Positions 44,136-58,733 of a DNA stretch of 64,000 bases are shown in pieces. The notes beneath the pieces were generated by a model. It ran no database searches, was not told the DNA's origin, and saw only the letters and a list, made by a program, of their open reading frames with translations. How positions within the stretch are numbered: position 1 is the first letter of the stretch; each line of letters starts with the position of its first letter. Made by a program: the position numbers and the translations under genes. Source of the stretch: Hermatobates lingyangjiaoensis (taxonomy: Eukaryota > Arthropoda > Insecta > Hemiptera > Hermatobatidae); contig JAPFBL010000543.1 of the NCBI GenBank assembly GCA_026182355.1, forward strand, positions 124,001 through 188,000, written 5' to 3'.

Positions 44136-47100
44136 ATGAAGAAGAAATCACCTTCTTTTTCGGGGTGGAAGAGTTTAATAGTATTTACAATTTTATTATT
44201 AGCCTGGGTTGCAGGATTCTCCTCTCGACTGTTTGCGGTGATAAGATTTGAAAGTATAATTCATGAATTTGACCCATGGTAAGTACTAAATACTTGAGTA
44301 TGACTCTTTTAATATTCATTTGCTCCTATGTGTAAACTTACCCTTGTTTTTAGGTTTAACTATCGTGCTACGGCCTACATGGTACAGCATGGTTTCTATA
44401 ACTTCCTTAATTGGTTCGATGAACGAGCGTGGTACCCGTTGGGCAGAATTGTTGGAGGTACTGTGTATCCTGGATTGATGATTACGTCTGGAACTATTCA
44501 TTACATACTCCATTTGTTAAATATTCCAGTCCATATAAGAGATGTTTGCGTATTTCTAGCACCCGTATTTAGGTAAGTAAATATATGTTAAATTAAATTG
44601 CTATATTAATGGATCTAATGTAAATCACCTTGTTTCAGTGGACTGACGGCGATCGCGACTTATTTGTTAACTAAAGAGTTATGGAGCACGGGCGCAGGAT
44701 TGTTTGCTGCTTGTTTCATCGCGATTATACCTGGTTACATTAGTAGATCAGTGGCTGGAAGTTACGATAATGAAGGAATAGCCATATTTGCTCTGCAGCT
44801 AACATACTACTTATGGGTAAGATTTCTTTAATTTATTTCTTTTCACTTGAACCATGGCATATATTTTCAACTGTTTATTATAATAACTTTTGGAATAGAG
44901 GGAGTTTGGAGCCCCACAGTTGACAAATCAACAATGGCCAAAATGTTTATAAAACTAATTTGTTTTAATAATTTCAAAATGTAAACATGGATGGAATTGG
45001 TTGTAATTGATAATTGCAGGTAAATAATGTATATTTATTAGACTCAAAGACGTGTTTGGTCTTCTCCCAAACTAGGAATATAGCAAGAACTAATTAAACT
45101 TATATTGATTCAATAAAGTCATATTGAAATAAACATTACTGAAATATAAGTATGAGTTACCATTTAAGAAAAGGAAATGGCTCCAAAATCCCTACTGGAG
45201 AGTAGGGAAACCCTTATAACCTCTATGTAAAGGTCCATCTCTCTAAACGCTGGGGCTCCTAAAGTACAATACTCTAGCCTAACTTTTCTCAAATCTGTGT
45301 GATCGTTTAATTTACAAAACAACTATTTTGGGTTCATGGTTAAATCATTTTTTAGCAATGATGATAATAATCGCTCAAAGAATCCTTTAATATTTAAAAA
45401 AGTATTAATGAATATTTTATTTTTCAGGTTAAATCTGTAAAAACAGGTTCTATATTTTGGTCATCATTGACTGCATTGTCTTACTTTTATATGGTATACA
45501 ATAAACACTATTTGGATTTATTTTTTTGGTAGAGTAGTATTTCTAAACATTTAGTTTGTTGCAGGTCTCGGCTTGGGGAGGATATGTTTTTATTATTAAT
45601 TTGATTCCTCTTCATGTTTTTGTTTTGCTGATTAGCGGTCGTTACTCTAACAGAGTTTTCACAAGTTATACGACATTTTATATACTCGGGTTACTTTTGA
45701 GTATGCAAATTCCATTTGTTGGCTTTCAACCTATTCGTACAAGTGAACACATGGCTGCTTCAGGTAGTAACTATAAATACTATTCGAAATCAAAATTCCC
45801 TGTTTTTTTTTCTAATTATTATTCTTTTTTTTTGTTTGTTTTAGGTGTTTTTGCATTGTTAATTGTCGTTGGGACTCTTCGGTATGTGCAGACCATGTTA
45901 ACTAAATCTGAATTTAAATACCTGTTTATCGCAGCGACTATAATTTCGTCGACAATAGTCTTCCTCGTTGTGGCATTACTGACTTACACTGGGGTCATTG
46001 CACCTTGGAGTGGAAGGTAGGTCATTTGTTGCATTATCTTAACAGTTATACCTCCTGATGTGAAAGCCCCCCAACATACGATTTGCTTGATATAAGACGA
46101 AAATATCATATGGTTTACATCTTAAAATACGATTAGCTAGTACAAGAAGCCTGGCTACCCGCGTCCACCTGAACATTCAGCCTTAAGTTTCAGGGTTCTG
46201 TGATAGTGATAGGTCTTAGCGTAAGCAATAAATAAAATATATACAATTTAAAAACAAAGTACAAAAATAGTTTAGAGTTGTTGGTACCTCTGTCCCTCCT
46301 CCTCCGTAGTACAAACAGGAAGTTCTGTTATAGAATAGGTAGGTATGAACGCATGTTTAAGTTGTTATTTTGCACCATGAAAGCACATATATCATGCATT
46401 CAATAAACATTGAGTTTACCTTATATTACATCTATTTGGTTGATATTTAGAGCATGTAAATTATTTTTGTGGGTAAATATGTATCAGTGGAACGAATTAA
46501 TTCTATTTCCGTTAATATCTATGGGAAAAGTCGATTTGATATACAACAGTCGTCATGCAATGAATTAAATTCCTATGTTGAAGTACCACAGTATATCAAA
46601 ATTCGAAATACAATTGACATCCTTTCTTACAAAACTTGTTCTTTTTGCATCAAATGAACTTAGCAAAAGTTTTCTCAATTTTAGTGATCTCTCTCTAATT
46701 CCCTAAAGGTGATTGATTGACTTTGTAAGTACACAGTATATAGCTAGAACAGCATCGTAGTAAAAGGAGTATATGCATGTTTAAGTGTTGAGGCCTTTCA
46801 AGACTTGTTCGTAAGGAATCTGTATAAAAAAAGAAATAAATATAGGATAAATTATTATCCTATATCAGTAGTGGTGGTAAATTATTAAACAGGCTTGTCA
46901 ATAAATGTGATAGGAAAGAAAAGGAAGGTTGTGTTTATAGGATTCCTTGTGGAGGTTGTGATTCTTCATATGTTGGAAAAACGGGCAAAAGTTTACTTAC
47001 TAGAGTGAAACAACATAAATATTCTATTACGAGGCAAGAAGAGTCAAGTGCTTTGTTTCAACATATTAATTTAAACAATCATTTCATAAAATGGAAAGAT

Positions 47101-50100
47101 TCAAAGGAATTGATATTTCTCTCGTTTGATGTTGAAAGAAACTTAGTAGAAAGTGCCCTAATTAAGTATGATTTTGAAAAACTAATCAATATAAGTCAGG
47201 GGTTATTTAAATTAGATGAATTCTTAATTCAAGGGATAGTTAAGCAAATTGGACCTGTGGGTGATCTTGGAAATGTACGAGTATCTTTGGACATGAACTC
47301 TGACCAGATTGTTCATTCAAATAATATAGCTTAATATTTTGTTAATTTTTTTTTGTTTTAATTATTATTGAATTTTAATTCAATTCTTACTGTTGGACCT
47401 GCATCGTTTAATTTTATTGGGTATTTCTTCTTATCAAGTTATATTGTCATATTGAGTTTCCAGCTGTTTTGTTACCTTCCTTCTCCATTACTTTTATGTT
47501 AGCTTCTCAGTTTTTACTTTGTTTGCTCTCTTATTACATAAATTGAAAGACCTCAGAGCATTTATTTCTATTGTTTTCCTTTTTCTATTGTGGTTTAAAC
47601 TTCATTGATTGCATCACATGTTTATTTATTTTGATTTTTCTGCATATAGAATATGACTTATGGGATTAAACTACGACTAACCTACAGTTGGTACCTATAT
47701 GTTAACACTAGGCCACTTATTTAAAGACTATTATTAAATGAAAACAAAGAGAAAATCACTTTACTATTAAAAAATAACACTCCTAGAATCTATAGATAAC
47801 GAAATATTAATTATTTATTTAAATTATATACATTTATATTTTGCTGTTTTATTTTGTTAAAGCCTCCCGTTAACTGAAAGTACATTTGTTAAGTAAGTGG
47901 CCTCCTGTTAACTGATATCACCTACAGCTTCATAAATAATTATAAAACTATTAGGGCTCTGACTTTATTTTAATCTTAATAAATGTATCGACTGTGAAAT
48001 AGAAACAAAATTAAAGTTTATCAAATTTAACTCTCATTGCTAACGTTTCGGTTTTTATTTTTGAATGATTGAATTATTTCTTTTATTTCCTCTGTTTTGT
48101 GGGCCTATAAAAAAGGTTTTAAATAAAAACCGAAACGTTGGCAATGAGAGTTTAATTTAAACCTGAAGAACTGACCTAGTCGTGGTAAACTATAATTTTT
48201 TTTATTTTAATCGGCAAATATAGAGCTGCCTTACTTGATTTAAAATAGTCAATTATCTTACATGCATACGTTCAAAAGATGAATTCTGACTGACATAGTA
48301 TCTACGAGTTGCCTTGTGTTGAATAAAGAATGAACTATTTTAATTAATAAGGTAGTTTTAATGTATTCTTTCAGTTCATTTAACTAATTTGTATGATTCA
48401 ATACCTAAATTGTAAACTAAGCTATATTCGTGTTTTATTTTTCAACTATATAAGATTTCGGTAACATTCAGTTTTAAAATAATCCTTACCTACCAACTTC
48501 TTTTTTATGTTTAAAATCATTATAAAGTTATTGTTTTTGTGTAACCTTATTTATCTGTTATCTGAATGTTCAATTGTGAATAGTTGAACAAATCCCTTAG
48601 CAGCTAATACTTGCGAACTGTTTCGTTGTAATCTAAATTATGTCAAAAAATATAGATATAATTCACAATGAGCTGTCTTAAAAGCCACATTTTTCATGAT
48701 TTTTTTATATTTAATTAAAGTTGATAATTGTGTAATTATGTGTGACAGTTTTTCTTTTACATACTAACTAAGTACTACTTGGTATATACCTATTAATAAG
48801 GATAAATTGATTAATAGTTGCGCCTGACAACATATAGTCTTTTTTCTGGAAATAAAACATCCCCCGAAAATAAGTCCTGTCGTGATTTTCGGGGCGTTTT
48901 GGACTGTAAGCTCTCCCCTGAAAATAGGCCCTAGTTAAGATAATGTGAAAAATATAATTCATTAAAAAATTGCTGTTGAATGTAGTAGTATCTCTAGCTG
49001 TTGTAATATTTCAGAGAATTCATTGGAAAAAAATATTCAAAGAAATTCCTTGTTTACCTCTAAAGTTCGTTTCAAGGAGACTACTTAGTCAAGAAGTATT
49101 AATTTAACCACAGCTATATTGCAAGACATGAGAGATTCAGACCAATGATTCTACAGGAAATAGATTTGGAGGAAAATCAGAACGGAATTCAAAATTTTGA
49201 TAATTTATGACGATGTTACAGAAGATGACATGACTTTAATCGAATAAATTTAAATATCTTTTTAAAAATAAATATTAAACAAAAATATGTAAATCTACTT
49301 AATGTACTTGAAACCTTCCCCCGAGAATAAGCCCTAGCACGGATTTTGACCTAAAAATAAAGTAAGACAGTGTCTTATTTTCGGAAAAAGATGGCATTAA
49401 TGATGTTATATTTTTTTGTAGGTTCTACTCTTTGTGGGATACTGGGTATGCTAAAATTCACATTCCTATTATTGCTTCTGTGTCAGAACATCAACCAACA
49501 ACTTGGTTTGCATTTTTCTTCGATCTCCACATCTTAGTTACTACATTTCCTGTGGGGTTGTGGTACTGTATCAAGCACATCAACGACGAAAGGGTATTCG
49601 GTAAGTATATTATTTATTTATCTTATATAATAAATTTGCAGCTTCTGTCTTTTTGTTATCAAAGTCCACTTATGCTTAAAGAGCCTATATTTTGTGAAAC
49701 TGCATGAACAAAGCTATTTGTAAATCTGTGTTTCATTTATGTATTTTAGGTACGTTGCCTAATGACGCTATAGTATTTTTGTATAACAATTCACAAGATT
49801 TGTTTTCATTCTTTAAGGTTTCATTAGCATTGCCTGATTCGTTTTTGAACCCTAAGTACAAGTTTTTTCCCTTCTAACACACTTTTACATGTTCTGCTTG
49901 GATGATTCTTCGAGGATATATGAACTATATTTCCACATGATTGAGGGTTTAATTGCTTTTATATTGGTAGTTGATAGAGATTGGGTTTGTTTTCAGTGGT
50001 GCTGTACGCAGTTAGTGCCGTTTACTTCGCCGGCGTCATGGTCAGACTAATGCTCACACTTACTCCAGTTGTTTGTATTCTTTGCGGTATTGCTTTTTCG

Positions 50101-53100
50101 AGTTTAATGGAAATCTTTTTAAAAGAAGAAGAGCTGAATTCACAAAATGGTTCAAATGACTCGGATACTGATGTTGAAGATTCTAGACCACTCTATGATA
50201 AGGTATTCATTTTTCTTTTTAAACATGTTTTATTCGTTTTGAATGAGATTTATTTATTTTCACTGGATTCGTTTTAAAGGCTGGCAAGCTGAGGAAGATG
50301 CGCCATGAACAAGTACGTGAAGAAGGTCTTGGTTCAAACGTAAGGACCTTTGTCATCATTGGTACCTTTGCCATGCTGCTTATGCTAGCTGTTCACTGTA
50401 CTTGGGTCACCAGCAATGCTTACTCAAGTCCCAGTATAGTTCTTGCTTCTTACTCTCAAGATGGGTATGTTTTTTAAGCTTCGTATTTACATGTACTTAT
50501 AAAAGTATATAGTTCAAAACAACAAAAATGATGATGAAATAAGAAGAATGTTCAAAAAATGAGAATATATATAAAAGAAAATGTGTGTGCGTGTATACTG
50601 TATCGGTGGCGACGTGTTCGCCTCTGGACTGATAGATCCAGGGTTCAATACCCACTCTGTCCCTCAATTTATTAACGCGGGAGGAGAATACATCTGAGCA
50701 CGTCATTCCCCGGAGAGGGCTTTAAGTCGTCTGTTCTGAGCCTGTTCGATATCAGATACTCGTTAAAGATCCCTACTCTAAATTCACTTGAGTTAGATAA
50801 CATTTATGATTCCCCAATGTAGGTTATTCATTGCGTTGTATCACAAAGAGCCATTGTTCCCTTGAATCTGTGTTCCCTTGAAGGACTGGCACTGCAAAAT
50901 AACCTAACATACGGTCATCCATTTCGTCGTTTATTGTGGTTTAGTCATACCTGTCTACACAATGCTGACTAATATCGCTAAAGTTCTGGCTTTATAACTT
51001 TTAATATACAATGGATTCCGCTTAATTGGGACACCGCTTAATTGGGACAGTAAATTTAAAATTTTAGTACAGTAGAGTCCTGATTAACCGAGTATGTTTT
51101 AACTGAGTTCCGGTTTAACCGAGCCGGTGCAGCGGCAAAACAAACACCACCCTCTTCTAAATCCCGGGAAAGCCAGAAAGGCGGTTTCTTTCTGAACCCG
51201 ATACCCGTGTTTTAAAAATCCGCAGCTGCCTCATGTTCACATTTGCTATCTTTTCCATCCGAACCAGTGCAGCGGCAAAACAACCCCCCCCCCCCATCCA
51301 ATGCTTAATGGCATTGTTTCTAAAACCAATCAAATGAATTTCCAAAAAAAAAGTGAAATTCGTTTAATTGGGACAGCCGCTTAATTGGGACAAATGCCTC
51401 GGTCCCGATGTGTCCCAATTAACCGGAATCGACTGTATATAGGTATATAGGTAGGGTGCGAAAGATACATAATAAAATATATTTAGAAAAGGCGCTAAAA
51501 TATGCGTAATAATAAACAGTAATTTTATTTGATATGATTAATGTAATCTATATATATTTAGTAAGTATAACTTTCAATTAATTAATGCTATTCTTAGTAA
51601 ATGAAGTTCAATTGCACTTTAAACGACCAACTAGTGAATATCAACATGTTTACATGCTTAGAGAGAAAATGGTCTCTGAAATGACTCATTAACAATACCG
51701 TTTAATTGTTCTTTTAAATGTAAGGAATGAAATCATAATTCATTTAATTAATTATCCAAATTGAGTTTGGTTTTTAAAATAGAAAAACAAGTTTTTTATA
51801 ACTTTTTTTTTGAAAATTTACTTCCTTATTTTTAATGGCAAATAAATTTACCAAATACTAATTGGGTTTTCGAAGAAAAAGTCCTAAATAAGAATTGATT
51901 CTTATTTTGGACCTAATTCTCAAAAACCAATTTAGTATTTTAGTCGTTCAGGGATGGAGAAACTAACAAATTTCGAGTTTAATAAATTTAACAGAAAATA
52001 CATTTATTTTAAAATAAAAATTTAATTATTTTAGTTGAAATAAAATCAATTTAGAAATTGCATTATTAATAAATTACTAGTTAACTTTTTTTAGAAATTA
52101 TATTATTATATAATATAATTTCTCATTCTGAAGTAAAATGGATAAACAAACAAAAGTCTCTACACAAATGACTTTTGTTTATTTATCATCCATTTTACTT
52201 CAGAATGAGTAAATACCACACAATTACGGATTGCGCAACTAATATAATTTCTTTGTTTAGAATTCTATTATTCATAACAGATTTGTAACGAAATTACTAG
52301 GTTCTATTGAAATGATAAATAAAACCTTTACTTTATGTTTAATAACGTTATTTATAATATTATTAAGTTGAATCTTTCGAAATAACTGCTAAATTTAATA
52401 AAATTCTTTAAATCTTGACGTGTTTTTTCTTTTAAAATGCTGACTGTGCCTTTAAACATGTTATCTGTTGTGGTTTTTTGCTGCTAGCGAATGGCTTTAG
52501 TGGTCGTTGACTGTTATCTTTCTATGACAAAAGTGCAGATCGTTTCAATCTTGATATGACGCAATGCATTTCTGATTAGCTATTCATACTTATTTCAGCG
52601 TTTCCGGCCTATTATTGGCTATAGGGCTCATTTTTTTGTATCTATACGATTACATACCTTCATTTTTGATACGAAATAAAATAAATACAGTGTTACCTCA
52701 CTTATGACTTTAATTCCTTTCGGGATCGACTTATTATATAGATTCTAACGTATTGCAATCAGTTATTATGTGGTATTTACTCATTGGCGGGTAAAAAGCT
52801 AATGATAGTCGAGACCAATTTTCCCATAAGAATACATTATAATTCCATTGATCTGTTCCACAGCCGAAAAAACCTACGATAAACCCTTAATGAATATTGC
52901 AATTACTGGCTGTAAATCTCAATTATGCGTACATATAAATAGAAATCATTTAAATAAAGCAGATTTAAAACAGATAAATACTAAATAAAGCATAGGACAT
53001 TGCCTTACCTTAGGTATTGAGGGATTATATATTAATTCCTGACTAACGTATAGTGTTTTTTCCTCTTTATCACATAATTCTACGGTATTTTGAAATTTAG

Positions 53101-56100
53101 TCATTATTTATGTTGTTATAAGCAGTAAGGATACTAGAGTAGCCCGTGGATCACATACTTACCTATGGATTGGTAAATCCGGGGTTCAATATACTTACTC
53201 TGGCCCTCGATTTATTCTTGTGGGAAATGAAACGAAAAAAATCTCTGATCACGTCTTACCTTAGAGAGGACGTTAAGCCGTCGGTTCCGAGCCTGTGCAA
53301 TGTCAGATACTCGTTAAAATCCCTCCTCTAAGTATACTTGAGGCAGGTAAAATTTAGGACTCCCAGTGTAGAATGTTCATTGGTTTGGAGAATCACAAAG
53401 GACCAGCGTTCATCCTACGCTAGTCCTCTCGCGTACTGTCACTGCAACATAACCTAATCTAATGAATATAACTGGTAGGTGAATAGTAGAATATAAGGGA
53501 TTAAAGGTTGTAACTGGAAGTTGAAAATGTTTTCTCTGCTGCCCAGTAAAGCATTCAGAAATCCGTGACTACTTTCTTAGCATTTTTCGGAAAATTTTAC
53601 ACATGAAAACAGTTTTAACATTAATTTTTATACACATTCCCTTTTTTTTCTCTAGGGAATGTACATACTTAGAGAATCTATGTGTACGTTCTTTTATTAC
53701 ACACTTTTTTTGTTATCTGCTATCTAGTAATGTGGTGTGAGCACCAAACATTTTTTTAAGTTCATTATTTGCTGAAATAGTATTAAATTTTGCAGAAGCT
53801 TCTTCATTTACCTACCTTTTTCTGATCATAATTCAATATTAGATATCCTAGTTCTCAGGGTTTGAAATCTAGGGAGTCTCTACCCGTTTATATATTATAA
53901 TTTCAGAAGTGTCACAATAAATACACTTTAGTCTATAATCAAAGATATAAAATATAAAGTCTCTAAGCACTTGTGAGTGCTTAAATCCCGTTTTAAGGGA
54001 ACTCTTTGAAAGACTTTAGAAACAAAATTGGAATGTAAGAAACATACAATTTTCCACTTTTTATCTGACACTAGCAGACGTGCTCGTTTTTAACGGGTAT
54101 TTTACAAAAAACAGAGATGATACGTGGTATTATGTCCAAAATAATATTAAAAATTATAGAATACTAGAAAATATCATATTAGTACAGTCCATAACTGCCA
54201 TTAGATCTGGATTTTCTTTTACGATTTCAGTTTTAGATACTGAGCTTAAATTTTATTTTATTCTAGTTACCCTTCTTATTTAGTACACGGGTAGGTAGGA
54301 CTTAACGTTCTCTCTGAGGGACGACGTGGTCAGAGATTTTTTTCTTTCAACGTTGAATTTCCAATTCATTAAAACTTATCTTTTAAGTTAGACACACAAA
54401 TTTTGCTGTCAAAGTTTCAACTCGCAGTGACTTATGGTGGTTGAGTTTACTGTGACAAAATTTTGGGACAAACAAGCAAACAGACAGAAGTTTTTCTAAG
54501 AGTTCGATTCGAACTCTTTTCATAAGAGACAGATTCGATTTCTCTAATGAACAAAACGTAAAGATAACTTGAAGTGAGCCAGTTCTAGCCAATGTACAGA
54601 CAAAATTTGTCTTTTATTCATATAGATAGTTGATTATTGTAATATTTATAAATATGTTATCATTTAATGAATGGACTTATATACAGGGTGTCTCAAAAAA
54701 ATGTACTCACTCTTAGAATGATGACAAAACATTTATTTATGAACATAGAGTGAAATGAAATAGCATCGAATACATGGGACAAATGTAATTGAAGAATCAT
54801 GTTCGCAAATGTTCAAACTGATGACTATTATTGTCCAGACAACGCTGATAACGCGCACCAAGGGATTCGCAAACGTCGCGAAACATGTGAGTCCAAGAGT
54901 CATTCTAAGAGTGAGTACATTTTTTTGAGACACCCTGTATATTGATTTACAGTTTTTTTTTGTAAGCATAAAATAATCTTGAATAATTGTAAATAAATGC
55001 ATTCTTGATTTGATAGTGTTTTGATTAATATGATGTTTTAGCTCGAGGCAGATTTTGGATGATTTCCGCGAAGCCTATTATTGGCTGTGGCAGAATACTC
55101 CTGAAGACGCTAGAATTATGTCGTGGTGGGATTATGGGTATCAAATCGCAGGCATGGCTAACAGGACAACACTAGTGGATAACAACACTTGGAACAACAG
55201 CCACATTGCACTTGTAACTATCTTTTATTATCTACTACCTGTGTTGACCTTTATATGCACAAAGCCATATTTCAGGCCATATCGTTTTTAAATCAAGTCA
55301 GGTTGTCTTTTTACGATTTGGCCTTTAGCCGTCCCATGTTCACATGGCGACACCCAGGGCGACGTACCATATACATAACCTCACTAAACTTTCTAGAAGG
55401 GCTAGGCTATCTCAATTTCATTTACTGTTCATTTTTCGTGGTATTAATCAGCATATTATAATACTCTCAAAATATTTGATGACCTGTATGATCCTGTATC
55501 ACTTTCAAATTATCATATCTTAATAGTAATCTTTTCTTAACAGTGTAATACGCATTTTCATTGGGTATTGTTTTTCTCAAAAATTATTTATCCCACTATT
55601 ATATTGCTACACCTTCCTAGTGTTAGTCAGCATACTATAGTACCATGAAAATGGCCAATGGTGACAGAAACGTTGGTTAATTGAAAAAAAGTTGTTAATT
55701 AGCAAATAAGTTGTTATTAATAGCAAGCACTGTAAATAAAACATTTGTAGCAATGTTATTTGGTATATTTGAAAATATAAATTTCAAGATAAGAAAGGTA
55801 GAAAAGTTATCTACAAGAGGACAAGGATCCAGAGTTGAATGAAATATATCAAAAGATAACAAGAAAAGAACACATAGAAACACCATACAACTCACTTCAA
55901 AGTTTCGACTTTGTCGTCATCAAGAGAAGAAGAAGATGAATTCTGTTCGATTGGAAAAAAAAAATTTATTGAATAAGTTGTTGTTTGGCTGCCGAGCACA
56001 ACTCATCTTCTCCTGATGACGATTAGTTCGACATTTTGAAATGAGTTGTTTGTTGCTTCTACTTAATGATTACTTCTTGTAATCATTTGATGTGTTATCC

Positions 56101-58641
56101 TAACGAATTTTTTGAATTTAATAAAAATATATATTCTCTTACTTTCTTGTGTAATAAACTGCTTTCAGTACTCTGTATTTACCTCTGAAAATCAATAATT
56201 GTGATTCTTTTGGTACAGTACTTTTTTTTTGGTCACTTTTTTCGATTAACCAAAGAAATGATCATTGAAACATAATTGATATTTAACAATGCTAAGTAAT
56301 TTAATTAATATTAAAACATGTTAATTGCTGTTCAATCAGTTTAATTTTTATTACTACTAATTTAACAGGTTGGAAAAGCTATGTCTTCAACAGAGCCAGA
56401 AGCATATAAAATAATGAAATCGCTGGACGTTGATTACGTCCTTGTTATATTTGGAGGAATGATTGGCTACTCAGGCGATGACATTAACAAATTTCTATGG
56501 ATGGTTCGGATAGCAGAAGGGGAACATCCTAAAGATATAAGAGTAAGATAGTTAATGATTTTCTTTACTTCTGTTCTAGTAAATGAAAGATCCTTCATTG
56601 CCATCAAAGTCTTCTATTAGATCATGAAAAGAAAACTATAATAAATTTATTATTTTTTCAATATAGAACTTGGATTTCTGTCCTTAATTAAGCAACTTCA
56701 GCATAGCAGTACAGCACACTAATTTTTTTTTTTTAATAAAATTTGAAAAAGGTTTGTTAAATTTAAAATTTTTAGTTTCTTTGTACGTCTTTTTTTCTTA
56801 TACCTTATTTGCATGATTTAGACAAGAATAAATTTAAAATTTGCTACTAAAACGTATTTGAAATAATTCCACCAATCAATTAACTTTAAAAATTCCAAAA
56901 AGTTTTCAAAATATTTATTTTCATTGAATTATAATCAAGGATCTAATTTTAGACTGCTGTTATTATTAGTCCCACACTTTCATCTTATTACAGTACTCGT
57001 GTATATATATATACCGTTGCCCTCTAGAAAACCTATGTTTTGGATAATTTAAAGTAAATTTATTTTTAATTTACAAATATTATAGTTGAAAAATCCATTC
57101 AAAACAGTTTACACACATACAAATAAAAACAATTAGGACTTAAAAAATCATTTTGGTATAAAATTTCAGATTTTTTGTTAAGCTTTTATTTTAATTTTTT
57201 TTCTATTTTCTATTACTCTCTCAAAATGCCACCCGGGGCGCCCCCCCCCCTCCTTACTACGCCACTTAGGAGGTTACTGTAAGATTCCGAATTTGTAATT
57301 TGTTCAGAGCTTAAACTACAATGTTTTCCCTTCACCTTCAATTGATACCTGCAGACTTGGATTATTATTGATTGATGCTTTATTTTATTTCAATCATATT
57401 AAATTTGTTAATTTTTTTTTTCAGGAAAGTGACTACTTTACTGACCGTGGAGAATTCAGGGTAGATTCTGAAGGTTCACCAACATTACTGAATTGCTTAA
57501 TGTATAAGCTAAGTTACTACCGCTTTGGAGAATTAGAGGTACAAACTATTAAACATTTATTTATTTCTAGTGACTTGAAAAGTAAAGTTTGTTGTATAAA
57601 ATAAAATTTTACAATATGTAATTTAAAAAAAAATCTTACAGATTTCGTTCAACAATTATGGTGTGTGACTATAGTTGTTATGATAGTCCCTATCTAACTC
57701 TACTCAGTCCTATTGAAAACCGTTTGAGCAGAGGGGTTTAAACATTTAAAAAGTTTATCTTTGAAACTTTAAGGATAATTACTTTAATCAAATGGTCTTT
57801 ATTTGAATTTAAAAAGATATTTTAACGTTTGTTACGTTAAAATTAAAAGAAAATGTTTCAGGATAAACTATAGGTAAACAAACAGTATATAGATAACATA
57901 CTTACAGTTTCTAATTTTAGGTTTTGTCCAAGATAAGGATAGGGATGCCAAACGCACTTGCGAAGCAATAGTCGGAGACCCCAACCGACGTTTGGCAAGT
58001 GTGCTTGACGTCCCTATCTCTTCTCTCCTGATGACGGTTAAACCAAAAATTAGAACACTGTAAGTGTGTTAACATAATTAACATATAGTTAATTATATGT
58101 TAACCATTTATCGGTAAACGTTGCTTGAAAACGTTTATTGACATTTTTGAATAGTTTTCTTGATTTTTGCTCTCTTGAGAGCTGGATTAGTTAGTTTCTG
58201 GTTGGGACAGATTATTACAGACTGTAAGTGTGTTTTTCCTTTCATTTTTGTTTCTTGATAAATTTTAAACATTGTTGTCTGTTTCGGATCGTTTTTCCAA
58301 CATTCATATATATATAAATGATAAAACCACATAAAATATATATATATAAAGATTTCACATAAACACGTGAAATAACAATCAATGATTAAACAATAAGAAA
58401 TGGGAAAACAAGACTAAGATCTTACACCCTTTTAAAATACTACTAACCCCTCACCAAATATTTTCTGCATTTAGTGTTTCAGTTGGGTTTTTGACTCTGA
58501 CGAAGACCGCTTGTTACGGTTGAAAGATCTTTGTCTTGTTTTCCCATTTCTTATTGTGGTTTGATCATTGATATATATGAGTTGACTGTCGTCCCTCCTT
58601 AGAAAGACCGCCATAACGGTTTCCTTCTATGTGTCACAGTT

Positions 58642-58672
<31 letters not shown>

Positions 58673-58682
58673 AACAGTCACA

Positions 58683-58733
<51 letters not shown>

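Noticed and set aside
49750..49827. Extra STT3B exon (frame [17 protein letters not shown]) after a ttttag acceptor
   Set aside because: Phase at its 3' side does not fit the next exon, and exon 7 joins exon 8 exactly as in vertebrate STT3B.
55055..55461. ORF extensions past 55213
   Set aside because: Read-through of STT3B exon 10 into the intron; the donor ctt|gtaact joins in phase to exon 11.
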